From positions 1-29,735 of the IMG/VR virus record IMGVR_UViG_3300030108_000458: a DNA stretch of 29,735 nt; one strand, written 5' to 3'. A model generated the notes under the pieces. It made no database searches. It worked only from the letters and a program-made list of their open reading frames with translations, and was not told the DNA's origin. A program made the translations under genes and the position numbers. The stretch's first letter is position 1. Each line of letters starts with the position of its first letter. The stretch comes from a virus. Below are positions 1-8,608 of this stretch, piece by piece.

Positions 1-1064
1 ATACTATACTATTTACAAGATATACATTAAGAAGTGCAGCAATATCTATTATACCAGAGTTTAAAGAAAAGATAGAGTTGTTAGATAAGGTAGATGATTT
101 TAAAATAACAAGAGATGAAATCATTAACAGAGGTAATGGCAGTAAGATAATATTCAGAGGTATCAAAACCTCATCAGGAGACCAAACAGCAAACCTTAAA
201 TCATTGCAGGGTATTACTACTTGGGTAATGGATGAAGCAGAAGAATTAGTTGATGAAGATACATTTGATAAAATAGATTTAAGTGTACGTAACAAAGCAC
301 AAGAGAATAGAATTATACTAATACTTAATCCAACCACTAAAGAGCATTTTATTTATCAAAGGTGGTATGAAGCAAGAGGTGTGCAAGCTGGTAGTAACAT
401 TACTAAAGATGATACTACTTACATACATACTACATACTTAGATAACAAAGATAATCTTAGCAAAAGCTACATTGAGCAGATAGAGCAGATGAAGCAAAGA
501 AGACCTGATAGATACAAGCATACTATACAGGGTTCATGGTTAGATAAAGCAGAAGGTGTTATATATTCTAATTGGAGCATAGGTGAATTTAAGTATGTAG
601 GTAAAATAATTTTTGGACAAGATTTTGGATTTGCTCAAGATCCTTCAACACTTTGCAAAATTTCAATAGATAAAAATAATAAGATTATCTATGTGCAACT
701 ATGTTATTATAAAGCAAAACTAACTACAAGTGAACTTGCACAACTAAATGTAAAGTATGCAGGCAATGACTTGATAGTAGCAGATAGTGCTGAACCAAGA
801 TTGATAAATGAGTTAAGCAGACATTGCAATATAGTACCAGCTATCAAAGGACAGGGTAGTGTAACATATGGTATTAGTATGATACAAGATTATGATTTAG
901 TAATAGATAGTGATAGTACTGATTTAATTAAAGAACTAAACAACTATGTGTGGTTAGAAAGAAAATCACAAACACCAGTAGATAATTACAATCATGCACT
1001 TGATGCATTGAGATATGCAGTAAGTTACCAACTACAAAGTGGTGGTGATTACTATATTTATTAA
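1..1064 (+). CDS. terL: Terminase large subunit (5' end missing)
   Basis: DNA-packaging motor: ATPase that pumps DNA into the prohead plus a nuclease that cuts the concatemer. The frame is open from nt 3 at the window edge, so the true start and the Walker A loop lie outside the window. The Walker B/catalytic glutamate segment VMDEAEE is at about nt 225-245, followed by the coupling-type motif ILNPTT at about 324-341. The RNase H-like nuclease half carries GQDFGFAQDPS (first metal-binding Asp at nt 621), VADSAEP (about nt 777-797) and the C-terminal HALDALRY (about nt 994-1017). This order matches phage terminases of the PBSX/Terminase_3 type. The stop codon lies in the first of three TTAAGCA repeats. 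The identification is secure; only the subfamily is uncertain. Confidence 0.95.
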   Translation, partial: TILFTRYTLRSAAISIIPEFKEKIELLDKVDDFKITRDEIINRGNGSKIIFRGIKTSSGDQTANLKSLQGITTWVMDEAEELVDEDTFDKIDLSVRNKAQENRIILILNPTTKEHFIYQRWYEARGVQAGSNITKDDTTYIHTTYLDNKDNLSKSYIEQIEQMKQRRPDRYKHTIQGSWLDKAEGVIYSNWSIGEFKYVGKIIFGQDFGFAQDPSTLCKISIDKNNKIIYVQLCYYKAKLTTSELAQLNVKYAGNDLIVADSAEPRLINELSRHCNIVPAIKGQGSVTYGISMIQDYDLVIDSDSTDLIKELNNYVWLERKSQTPVDNYNHALDALRYAVSYQLQSGGDYYIY

Positions 1065-1111
1065 GCATGGCTTAAGCACCTCTTAAGCATTAAGATAAGA
1101 TAAGAAAAGAA
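1061..1111. repeat. Three TTAAGCA repeats at 11-bp spacing plus a purine-rich tract
   Basis: TTAAGCA begins at 1061, 1072 and 1083, exactly 11 bp apart, which is about one helical turn. A further TTAAG begins at 1090, followed by AAGAT/AAGAAA short repeats to about 1115. The second and third copies contain the palindrome CTTAAG. They sit between the terminase stop and a putative promoter box, as an operator would. A role as a protein-binding site is inference only. Confidence 0.45.
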
Positions 1112-1116
1112 AAGAT

Positions 1117-1158
1117 AATATTTGTACATAACACTAAGCACTTTTTTTTACATTATAT
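1117..1158 (+). promoter_or_regulatory. Putative phage promoter/operator box, copy 1
   Basis: The stretch contains CATAACACTA, three more bases, CAC, an eight-base T run and ACATTA, then an AT-alternating stretch up to the ATG at 1163. Nearly the same arrangement recurs at 9934-9976 before the scaffold/capsid operon. In both places it lies 10-40 bp upstream of the first gene of a structural operon. The conservation between two otherwise unrelated intergenic regions suggests a phage promoter or regulator site. I cannot tell a promoter from an operator by sequence, and it does not cleanly match the Bacteroidota -33/-7 consensus. Confidence 0.5.
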
Positions 1159-1162
1159 ATAT

Positions 1163-1792
1163 ATGAAAGTAACAATTAACATACCAGAATCACTAAGTGA
1201 AATAACATTATTACAATACCAGAAATGGTTAAAGATTTCAGAAGATAAAAAATTAGATAATTTTCTAAAACAAAAAATGATTGAAATATTTTGCAATATA
1301 GAACTTAAGAAAGTATTGCAAATGAAAGCTTCTGATGTTAGTGAAATATGTACATCAATAAATAAATTATTTACAAATGATTGCAAACTAATAACTAAGT
1401 TTGATCACAATCATAAACAGTTTGGTTTTATACCAAAATTAGATGATATGAGTTTTGGTGAATATATAGATTTAGATACATATATGTCTGATTGGCAAAA
1501 CATGCACAAAGCAATGAGCGTTTTATTTAGACCAATAATATATAAAAAGAAAGAAAAGTATTTAATAGAAGATTATGAAAGTGCTAATAAATATGATTTA
1601 CAAAATATTAGTTTAGACATTGTATTTGGATCCCTTGTTTTTTTTTGGAATTTAAAAATGGAATTGCAGAAGCATATTCTGAATTATTTGGCCAATCAGT
1701 CGGAAGTCAAGTTGCCACAGGGACTGAGGGGTTCGCTGCTAAATGGGGTTGGTATCAATCCATATATGCAATTTCAAACGGAGATATTATGA
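1163..1792 (+). CDS. Tail-assembly-chaperone-like protein, short (zero-frame) form
   Basis: A 209-residue protein that opens the operon after the terminase. The central part (FGFIPKLDDMSFGEYIDLD, residues about 87-105) and the segment ending FGSLVFFWNLKMEL (about 152-165) resemble, from memory, a family common in Bacteroidota siphophages. That family is encoded as an overlapping pair like the lambda G/G-T chaperones. A nine-T run at 1638-1646 near codons 159-161 precedes a second open frame (1645-1899) that overlaps the last 148 bases of this gene. Ribosomes that do not slip make this form, ending in QFQTEIL. Its position just after the terminase rather than just before the tape measure is unusual. 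The gene is certain; the chaperone role is a moderate inference. Confidence 0.75.
   Translation: MKVTINIPESLSEITLLQYQKWLKISEDKKLDNFLKQKMIEIFCNIELKKVLQMKASDVSEICTSINKLFTNDCKLITKFDHNHKQFGFIPKLDDMSFGEYIDLDTYMSDWQNMHKAMSVLFRPIIYKKKEKYLIEDYESANKYDLQNISLDIVFGSLVFFWNLKMELQKHILNYLANQSEVKLPQGLRGSLLNGVGINPYMQFQTEIL
1638..1646 (+). other. T9 slippery run, candidate -1 frameshift site
   Basis: The zero-frame codons are GTT TTT TTT TGG. Slipping back one base on TTT TTT lets both tRNAs re-pair perfectly, and the next codon becomes TTG GAA in the -1 frame, which is open to 1899. The joined product would be nucleotides 1163-1645 followed by 1645-1899, 245 residues. I did not find a convincing downstream stem or pseudoknot. 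A sequencing indel in the homopolymer is the main alternative. Confidence 0.55.
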
Positions 1793-1899
1793 AATTTGAC
1801 GAGGTAACTAAATTAAATTTACATAAGTGTTTACAACATTTAGCATTTGAAAAAGATAAATACGAGTTAGAAAAGAAGATGTATAAAATAAAGAAATGA
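1645..1899 (+). CDS. -1 frame extension of the tail-assembly-chaperone-like protein
   Basis: Open in the -1 frame relative to the gene starting at 1163, overlapping its 3' end by 148 bases. The frame opens after a TAG at 1609-1611. It gives a protein-like sequence with FAAKWGWYQSIYAISNGDI (residues about 30-48 of this segment), then a charged helical C terminus (EKDKYELEKKMYKIKK). No ATG lies at its 5' end, only a TTG at 1645 next to the T9 run, so expression by -1 slippage is the simplest reading. A separate option is initiation at ATG 1789, which overlaps the upstream TGA in an ATGA junction and would give a 36-residue peptide. Because the sequence upstream of 1789 also looks constrained as protein, I prefer the fusion. 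Confidence 0.65.
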   Translation: MEFKNGIAEAYSELFGQSVGSQVATGTEGFAAKWGWYQSIYAISNGDIMKFDEVTKLNLHKCLQHLAFEKDKYELEKKMYKIKK

Positions 1900-2162
1900 C
1901 AAGAGAACTAATATTAGAAAAACTTATGGAACAAGAATTAGTAGATAAGCATGAGTATGTAATATTAGCTGACGGGTTTGAAGATGCATTTATGGGTGTT
2001 ACAACTAACAAACCAATTAGAGCAGTATACAACTACTGGAAGTGTTTAGATTTATTGATGAAAGATGAAGATGCAGATTTTGATGAGTCAATAGATTGGT
2101 TAGATGAATTTATACTTGAAGATTTAGGGAAGCATGCACCATTATATATAAAATCAATATGA
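1896..2162 (+). CDS. Small acidic phage structural-module protein, unknown function
   Basis: An 88-residue, strongly acidic, probably helical protein. It starts at an ATG overlapping the upstream stop and ends overlapping the next start by 4 bp, so it is translated in series with both neighbours. DEDADFDESIDWLDEFI (about residues 57-73) is the most distinctive segment. No membrane segment or catalytic motif is visible. Its place between the chaperone-like gene and the probable tail-terminator gene suggests a small neck or tail assembly factor, but I cannot name it. Confidence 0.8.
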   Translation: MTRELILEKLMEQELVDKHEYVILADGFEDAFMGVTTNKPIRAVYNYWKCLDLLMKDEDADFDESIDWLDEFILEDLGKHAPLYIKSI

Positions 2163-2614
2163 AAAGTTTTTACAAAGTTATAGATAGTATTAGAGATGTA
2201 GTTAAAGCAGAACCATTTAACCATCAGGTTACCTTTGGTGATATTGCAGATATTGATCTAAAGAAGCAGTCATTGTTTCCTTTATGTCATATCATGGTAA
2301 ATAGTGCAACAATACAAAACAACTATGTTGTTCATAATATGACTATATTCTTTATGGACTTAGTAGATATTAGCAACTCACAAACAAGAGATTATTTTCT
2401 TGGTAATGACAACAGACAAGATATACTAAACACACAGCTTGCTTTAGCAACAAGAGTAATTAGAAGATTACAAAAAGCAGATACATATAGAGATGGTTTT
2501 GAATTAATTAATGATGCTACTTGTGAACCATTCACAGAAAGATTTGACAACATGTTAGCTGGTTGGGCAGTTACATTTGACATAGGTACAACTACTGAAA
2601 TGACTTATTGCTAA
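2159..2614 (+). CDS. Probable tail terminator / tail completion protein
   Basis: A 151-residue protein. An N-terminal helix (SFYKVIDSIRDVVK) is followed by a beta-rich middle (VVHNMTIFFMDLVD, about residues 59-72), a helix with NTQLALATRVIRRLQKADT and a C-terminal strand (MLAGWAVTFDI). This alternation, the length and the position before an HK97-gp10-like gene fit the small tail-completion proteins that cap the tail tube at the neck. The family assignment is by pattern and context only. It overlaps the preceding gene by 4 bp and the next by 1 bp. Confidence 0.6.
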   Translation: MKSFYKVIDSIRDVVKAEPFNHQVTFGDIADIDLKKQSLFPLCHIMVNSATIQNNYVVHNMTIFFMDLVDISNSQTRDYFLGNDNRQDILNTQLALATRVIRRLQKADTYRDGFELINDATCEPFTERFDNMLAGWAVTFDIGTTTEMTYC

Positions 2615-3096
2615 TGGGACAATTTGAACAAGCATTAGAGAAGTATGCAAAGTATGTAATACAGCAATCAAGAAGCAAACTTACTAAAAAAGGTAATAAG
2701 GCAAGTGGCAGGTTATATAATAGTTTAAGTTATAAAATACAAGGTGGTAAAGTAAAGTTTGAAGGATTAGAATATGGATTATATATTGATCAAGGTGTAA
2801 GGGGTGCTGAAGGTCATTATGCAGACAAAGCAACATCAGGAAGCCCTTATAGGTATACAAATAAAATGCCACCAAGCAAAGCATTTGATAAATGGATTAA
2901 GAAAAAAGGCATTAGAGGTAGAGATAAAAAGGGAAGATTTATTACAGATAAATCATTAACATTTTTAATAGCAAGAAGCATTTACAAGAAAGGAATTAGA
3001 GCAACATTATTTTTTACCAAACCATTTGAAAGAGGTTTAGATAAATATGGAGATGAAATAGTTGCAGGATACATTGAAGATAATTTAACAATATGA
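2614..3096 (+). CDS. HK97 gp10-like neck/minor tail protein
   Basis: A 160-residue basic protein. The segment LEYGLYIDQGVRG (about residues 52-64) matches the typical HK97-gp10-like core, in which a strand pair is followed by a flexible glycine-rich loop. The C-terminal part has a second helix (LTFLIARSIYKKGIRA) and FFTKPFERGLDKYGDEI, also usual for this family. These proteins act at the head-tail junction or as tail-completion factors. I chose the ATG at 2614, which overlaps the previous TAA by one base, over a TTG at 2608. It overlaps the next gene by 4 bp. Confidence 0.7.
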   Translation: MGQFEQALEKYAKYVIQQSRSKLTKKGNKASGRLYNSLSYKIQGGKVKFEGLEYGLYIDQGVRGAEGHYADKATSGSPYRYTNKMPPSKAFDKWIKKKGIRGRDKKGRFITDKSLTFLIARSIYKKGIRATLFFTKPFERGLDKYGDEIVAGYIEDNLTI

Positions 3097-4259
3097 GTAC
3101 AATAATAAGAACAAGAAGCCCATTCTTTATAAGAACACCACAAGTAACAGGTAATGACCCAGTAACAGGCACACCAAATAAGGATTTACTTAGCTATTTT
3201 CAAATAGTAATAACTATTCATGGTGGTGTAAGTGGTTCTGTTACAGTATGTGATGACCTTTACGCAACATTTACATTAAAGAAAAAAATACTACCTAATG
3301 AAATATCAGCAACATTTGAAATAAGTGAAATAGTGAATGACCACCTAATACAAACATTCAATGGTACTTATTCAACAAGTGCAAGAACACAATCTATATG
3401 GGTTGATGTATCTACAACAGCAAGGCAAGCTGATGGCACTATAATAGGAAGTGCAACAGACACAACATACTTAGCACAAGAAGGTTTTAACAAATTTAAA
3501 GAGGGTGTTAACTATACTACAGAACCAATAGCTATGATTAGTGCTGATTACTTAGAGTATCACAAAGGTAGTTACATTACTCTACCTATCAATGGTGAAA
3601 GAGTAAGCAGATTAACTTGGAAGCTAAATGGAAGTACAGTAACAACTGTTAACTTTACTGACAATGGAAATCAGAATCAGAAAGTAAAATATGGTACAGT
3701 AAACACAGCAGCACAAAGTTATGATGAGGTTATAGTAACTTATGATACTTCATCAACTAAATCAATTACACTAAAAGAAATATCTGAGTGCAAGTATGAG
3801 GTATTTAAAGTAACATTCTTAAACAGGTGGGGAGCTTTACAAGATATATTCTTCTTTAAGAAATCTACTGAAAGTTTAGATACAAGAAGTGAACAATATA
3901 ATAGAAGTATTTTTAAAGCAAGAGATGTTTCATTAGAACCACCTGAAGAGGGTAGTGATTGTACAGAAACAATTACTTATAATTCTTATTCTACTACAGC
4001 ACATGCTAAAAAAACATTCAATGTAAATGGCACAGAATCAATAACATTAAATAGTGGCTTTGTTAGTGAAACAGGCAATGTTTATTTTGAAGAGTTAATG
4101 GTAAGTGAAAACATTTGGTTAACAGATGCAGCTGGTGTTGTATATCCAGTAAACTTAAAGGATTCCAACTTTGTTTATAAGACAGGATTAAATGATAGAA
4201 TGATAAACTACACTATGAACTTTGAAATGGCATTTGATTTAGTAAACAACATTAGATAA
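3093..4259 (+). CDS. Beta-rich tail structural protein
   Basis: A 388-residue, threonine- and serine-rich, apparently all-beta protein without membrane segments. It begins TIIRTRSPFFIRTPQVTGN, an opening I associate with structural proteins of Bacteroidota phages. A segment around residues 235-260 (YEVFKVTFLNRWGALQDIF) and the RSEQYNRSIFKARDVSLEPP region follow. The C terminus (NYTMNFEMAFDLVNNIR) ends in strands. The neighbours are the gp10-like neck gene and a 734-residue tail protein before the tape measure, so a tail-tip or baseplate role is likely. It could instead be a minor tail fibre component. Confidence 0.6.
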   Translation: MSTIIRTRSPFFIRTPQVTGNDPVTGTPNKDLLSYFQIVITIHGGVSGSVTVCDDLYATFTLKKKILPNEISATFEISEIVNDHLIQTFNGTYSTSARTQSIWVDVSTTARQADGTIIGSATDTTYLAQEGFNKFKEGVNYTTEPIAMISADYLEYHKGSYITLPINGERVSRLTWKLNGSTVTTVNFTDNGNQNQKVKYGTVNTAAQSYDEVIVTYDTSSTKSITLKEISECKYEVFKVTFLNRWGALQDIFFFKKSTESLDTRSEQYNRSIFKARDVSLEPPEEGSDCTETITYNSYSTTAHAKKTFNVNGTESITLNSGFVSETGNVYFEELMVSENIWLTDAAGVVYPVNLKDSNFVYKTGLNDRMINYTMNFEMAFDLVNNIR

Positions 4260-6463
4260 TGCAAAAGATTATACTATATATACAACCTCAACTTAGAACA
4301 ACTACTACTGCACAAGATTATGTAAGAGTTGATTTAATGGAAGAGGATTTAATCACACTTACACAGGTAATACAAGATGTTAAAAGCATTGACAAAGTAT
4401 TTACTGATTATAGTAGAACATTCAACTTGCCTGCAAGCAAAACAAACAACAAGATATTTAAGTATTGGTACAACCCAGATGTAGAGGGTTTTGATAATCA
4501 GATAATGGCTAATGCAAGAATAGAGTTGAATCACTTTGCATTTAAAGAGGGTAAGATAAGATTAGAGAGTGTTACTATGAAACATGGTGAACCAAGTTTA
4601 TATAAGATTACATTCTTTGGTAACACAGTAAAGCTAAATGATTTAATAGGTGAAGATAGTTTAACAACATTAGATTGGCTTAACAACTTTAACCATGTAG
4701 CAAGTGATGTAAATGTAAAAGATGCTTTACAAAATGGTATAAATTTCACAGTAAGTTCTGTTTCATATCCTGATGCAATTATATATCCACTAATAGCACA
4801 CAGCCAACAATACATTTATGATGATACAAGCAATCATGATAGTGGTTTAAACATTAGCTATGGCAATACAGCAAACAGAGGCAAGAGAGGTGTGTTCCCT
4901 GAAGATTTAAAACCAGCTATATTAATTAAACATATTGTAAAAGCAATTGGTGAAAAGTATGGATTTACTTTTAAATCAAGTGAATTTTTTGATAGTGCTA
5001 ATGTTAGCAATTTATATATGTGGCTACATAGAGCTAAAGGCAAAATGGTAGCACCAAACTTTAAACTTGTTAATGATGCTACGTTTACTTGTACTGGAGC
5101 ACCCTCTGCTGTGTGTAGTCATTTTGAGTCAGGTTCACCTCCTATTGGTCCAGCTACATTAAATGGAAGTTATAATTTTAGTGATAATAACACAGGTGGA
5201 CAACCAGAGGGCTTTTCATACACAACACAAGTTACACCAACAGTAGGCACAACAATATATACTTTAGAAATTATAAATGAAGATACAGGTGAGATATTAG
5301 CAACTAAAGAAGATGTTACAGGAACACAATCAGTTGCAATAAGTTTAGGATATAGCACACCAAATCCAATAACACAAACACAATCATTTACACTAACAAC
5401 AAGAGTTAAATCAAATAGTACTTTACAATTTGGAGTAGAAATAGATTGTGAGCATTTTGTATTTAATAGTAGTACACAAACTTATGATACCTTTGCTGGT
5501 AATTTTACATCTAACTCTTCAACAATAACAACTTCAGCAGATGTTAATATTACAGACCAAATACCTGATATCAAAATATTAGATTTTCTAAATGGGATAT
5601 TTAAGATGTTTAACTTAACTTCTTATATAGATTTTAATGGTGAGATAGTAGTAAGAAGATTAGATGATTTCTTTGCTGGTGGTGAAACACATGATATAAC
5701 AGAATACATAAAAACAGATACACATTCAGTAGGTAAAACAATTCCATTTAGTGAAATAGATTTAGAATATGCAGAACCTAAAAGCATATTAGCACAAAGG
5801 TTTTTCAATACTAACAATAGAAAGTATGGTGAGGTAGAATACAAAACTGACTTAACTGATAATAAAATATATAAAGTAACTGCACCATTTGAACACATGT
5901 TGTTTAGCAGATTAAGTGATTTAACAACTAATGCTTTTACAGATGTGCAGACAGGTTGCTTTTTAGATGAAGAATTAAATGCAAGTATAGGGCAGCCATT
6001 GTTATTTTATGGTATTCAAAGAACAAGTATTAGTGATACTATAAATTTTGTGTACAATACAAGACCTGATACTTATGGTGCTTTAGCAAGTAGCAATTCA
6101 ACAGACATTTTTGAATTAAGCAATTACTTTATGCCACACCATGCTAATGAATTAGGTAGTGTAGGAACAGCACCAACATACAACCTCAACTTTGGTAGTG
6201 AGATAGATACTTACAACCTTACTGATTATGCTGGTCAAAACAATTCATTGTTCTTAAAAAACTATCAAAACTACATTACAAGAGTATTTAATAAGAAAAC
6301 AAGATTATATAGATATAGTGCAACACTACCACTTAAGATATTGTTGCAACTAACACTTGATGATAAGGTTATAGTAGGAACAAGATTATTTACTATAAAT
6401 AGCATGACTACAAAACTACAAAGTGGAGAAACAGAGTTTGAACTATTAAATGAAGCACCATGA
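4259..6463 (+). CDS. Large tail/baseplate structural protein
   Basis: A 734-residue protein immediately before the tape measure. The N-terminal domain contains VDLMEEDLITLTQVIQDV and FTDYSRTFNLPASKTNNKIF (about residues 24-66), a signature I associate with a large tail protein of Bacteroidota siphophages. A middle beta-sandwich-like stretch (about residues 270-425) is rich in Ser/Thr/Asn. The section NGIFKMFNLTSYIDFNGEIV (about 450-469) and the rest look like the hub-type folds of tail-tip proteins. It may form the distal tail or baseplate hub. Start and stop overlap both neighbours by 1 and 4 bp. The exact role is inferred from position. Confidence 0.6.
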   Translation: MQKIILYIQPQLRTTTTAQDYVRVDLMEEDLITLTQVIQDVKSIDKVFTDYSRTFNLPASKTNNKIFKYWYNPDVEGFDNQIMANARIELNHFAFKEGKIRLESVTMKHGEPSLYKITFFGNTVKLNDLIGEDSLTTLDWLNNFNHVASDVNVKDALQNGINFTVSSVSYPDAIIYPLIAHSQQYIYDDTSNHDSGLNISYGNTANRGKRGVFPEDLKPAILIKHIVKAIGEKYGFTFKSSEFFDSANVSNLYMWLHRAKGKMVAPNFKLVNDATFTCTGAPSAVCSHFESGSPPIGPATLNGSYNFSDNNTGGQPEGFSYTTQVTPTVGTTIYTLEIINEDTGEILATKEDVTGTQSVAISLGYSTPNPITQTQSFTLTTRVKSNSTLQFGVEIDCEHFVFNSSTQTYDTFAGNFTSNSSTITTSADVNITDQIPDIKILDFLNGIFKMFNLTSYIDFNGEIVVRRLDDFFAGGETHDITEYIKTDTHSVGKTIPFSEIDLEYAEPKSILAQRFFNTNNRKYGEVEYKTDLTDNKIYKVTAPFEHMLFSRLSDLTTNAFTDVQTGCFLDEELNASIGQPLLFYGIQRTSISDTINFVYNTRPDTYGALASSNSTDIFELSNYFMPHHANELGSVGTAPTYNLNFGSEIDTYNLTDYAGQNNSLFLKNYQNYITRVFNKKTRLYRYSATLPLKILLQLTLDDKVIVGTRLFTINSMTTKLQSGETEFELLNEAP

Positions 6464-6597
6464 AACTAATATTAGAAGCATTAGAATTTTGCAAAGAGAA
6501 TAAATTATATGATAAACATATAAACATTGCTTTGGGTAAAAACAAAATACCTATGAGTATAAAAGAGGGTTTACAACAATTAAGATTTAAAGAATGA
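6460..6597 (+). CDS. Small 45-residue protein before the tape measure
   Basis: ATG at 6460 overlaps the preceding TGA, and its own TGA overlaps the tape-measure ATG, so it fits exactly into the translational chain. The product, about MKLILEALEFCKENKLYDKH at the start, is helical and charged, with no membrane segment. I do not recognise it. A real gene is supported by the two ATGA junctions and by filling the only gap between two large tail genes. Confidence 0.65.
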   Translation: MKLILEALEFCKENKLYDKHINIALGKNKIPMSIKEGLQQLRFKE

Positions 6598-8597
6598 AAA
6601 AAGTAAATTATGAAATAAATGTAGAAACTGGAGATGCAACAAAAAACATTGACAAAACAAATGAATCTGTTCAAGATTTAAATAAAAATTTAGAAGAAAC
6701 AGATGATAATTTAAAAGAAGTTAACTCAGAGGGCAAAAAAACAAGTTTTTTTAAAAAAGGTTTTGAAGGTGCTAAACAAGGAGCCAAAAAGTTTTCTGGT
6801 GGCATTAAAGCTTTGGGTGTTGCTATTAAAGCAGCTGGTATTGGTTTGCTTTTATCTGGCCTTGCATTGTTAAAAGAGTTGTTAATGTCTAATCAAAAGG
6901 TTGTAGATGGTTTCTCTATAGCATTTGAGACTGTTGCAATTGTGTTTGGTGAGTTTGCTAACGCTATAGAAACCGTATATAATAACGTAAGTCAAACAAC
7001 TGAAAACTTTGATGCACTTGGAAAGGTTTTGAATGGTTTATTAACATTATCATTTACACCAATTAAATTAGCTTTTCAAGGAATACGAGCTGCCATAGTT
7101 GGGGCACAATTGGCTTGGGAACAATCATTTTTTGGTGGCAATGATGAGAAAAAAATTGAAGAACTAAAATTACAGCTATCAGAAATAAAAGATAATGTTG
7201 TTGAAATTGGAAAAGATGCAATTGGTGCTGGTAAAGATATAGTAAACAATTTTGGTGAAGCAATTAGCGAGGCTGGTGAAATAGGTTCACAAGTGATTGA
7301 AGAAGTTAGTAAAATAAATTTAAAAGCATCTTTTGAAACAGCTAAAACAAATGTAGAATTAAGAAAACAAGCTGAATTAGCAGCAGTAGCAAACGCAGGT
7401 TTAATTGAAAAATACGACAGACAAGCAGAACAGCAAAGACAAATAAGAGATGATGTTAGAAAAAGTATATCAGAAAGAAGGGCTGCCAATGAAGAATTAA
7501 ATAAAATACTTGACAAGCAACAAAAAAAAATGCTTGAGAATGCTCAAATTTCTTTAAGATCAGCACAAGCAGAAATAAAAAAAGACAAGCATAATATGGA
7601 GGCAAAAAAAGCCTTAATGGAAGCTGAAAATGAATTGGCTGCTGTTCAAGCCACAATAACAGGTTTAAGAAGTGAACAAAAAACAAATGAAGCTGCTCTT
7701 GATATTGAAGCACTTGAAATGATTAAATCAAGGTTAGAAAGTGAATCAGCACTACATTTTGAAAAACAAAAATTTGATGCCGAACAAAAGGAATCAGATT
7801 TAGAAAGACTTACACTACTTAAAAAAATACATGATGAAGAATTAAAAACTGAGGGCGATAGATTACAAAACAACATAAACGCAGTAAAAGCTGGAACACA
7901 AGCTAAAGTAGATGCAGAGATTGCTTACAATGAGTTTTTAGAGCGTATGCGACAGGAACAGTTTTTGCTTGACAAAGAACTTGAGGCTGCTAAGTTAGCA
8001 TCAAATGAAAATATTCGCAAAGACAATGAAAAAACAAGATTAGAAGAAATTGACAACATTAACAAGCTTCTTGATCTTGCTACACAGGCAGCAAACGCTA
8101 CCCAAGCAATAGGTGATGCAGTTTTTGCTCACAAAATGAATAACTTAGAAAAGGGAAGTAAAGAGGAAGAAGAAATGGCTAAAAAACAATTTAAATTCAA
8201 TAAAGCTTTACAATTAGGAATGGCTGTAATTGATGGCGCTAAAGCAATAACAAGTTCATTATCACAATCACCTGTAGCTATTGGACCTGTGCCTAACCCT
8301 GCTGGTATTGCTTCACTTGCTTTTGCTATAACTACAAGTGCTGCTCAAATAGCAACTATTGCAGCACAGAAGTTTCAACCAAGTTTAAGTAGTGCTACCT
8401 CTCCAAGCGCAAGTAGTCCATCAGGAGTAAGTGAATCACAAGCACCACAGTTTAACGTAGTTGGCGATAGTGCATTTAACCAAATTGCAGGGGCATTAGG
8501 CCAACCAATACAAGCTTATGTAGTAGCGCAAGACGTAACTACTGCACAACAATTAGACAACGGAATAATAACAAGTGCCACATTAGGAGGTGGTTAA
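6594..8597 (+). CDS. Tail tape measure protein
   Basis: A 667-residue protein that sets tail length and is threaded through the tail tube. The N terminus is a Lys/Glu-rich helix with heptad character. A Gly/Ala-rich hydrophobic segment follows (GIKALGVAIKAAGIGLLLSG, about residues 70-89). A long coiled coil runs from about residue 280 to 500, rich in Gln, Glu, Lys and Ala. A second hydrophobic Ala/Pro-rich stretch lies at about 555-600. It is short for a tape measure, which implies a modest tail of roughly 100 nm by the usual rule of about 0.15 nm per residue. It is followed, unusually, by the prohead protease rather than tail-tip genes. Confidence 0.85.
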   Translation: MKKVNYEINVETGDATKNIDKTNESVQDLNKNLEETDDNLKEVNSEGKKTSFFKKGFEGAKQGAKKFSGGIKALGVAIKAAGIGLLLSGLALLKELLMSNQKVVDGFSIAFETVAIVFGEFANAIETVYNNVSQTTENFDALGKVLNGLLTLSFTPIKLAFQGIRAAIVGAQLAWEQSFFGGNDEKKIEELKLQLSEIKDNVVEIGKDAIGAGKDIVNNFGEAISEAGEIGSQVIEEVSKINLKASFETAKTNVELRKQAELAAVANAGLIEKYDRQAEQQRQIRDDVRKSISERRAANEELNKILDKQQKKMLENAQISLRSAQAEIKKDKHNMEAKKALMEAENELAAVQATITGLRSEQKTNEAALDIEALEMIKSRLESESALHFEKQKFDAEQKESDLERLTLLKKIHDEELKTEGDRLQNNINAVKAGTQAKVDAEIAYNEFLERMRQEQFLLDKELEAAKLASNENIRKDNEKTRLEEIDNINKLLDLATQAANATQAIGDAVFAHKMNNLEKGSKEEEEMAKKQFKFNKALQLGMAVIDGAKAITSSLSQSPVAIGPVPNPAGIASLAFAITTSAAQIATIAAQKFQPSLSSATSPSASSPSGVSESQAPQFNVVGDSAFNQIAGALGQPIQAYVVAQDVTTAQQLDNGIITSATLGGG

Positions 8598-8608
8598 AAA
8601 TAAATGAT

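Noticed and set aside
7076-7516. 146-residue frame on the - strand
   Set aside because: It lies fully inside the tape measure coding sequence and shows the Ser/Leu bias typical of an antisense shadow.
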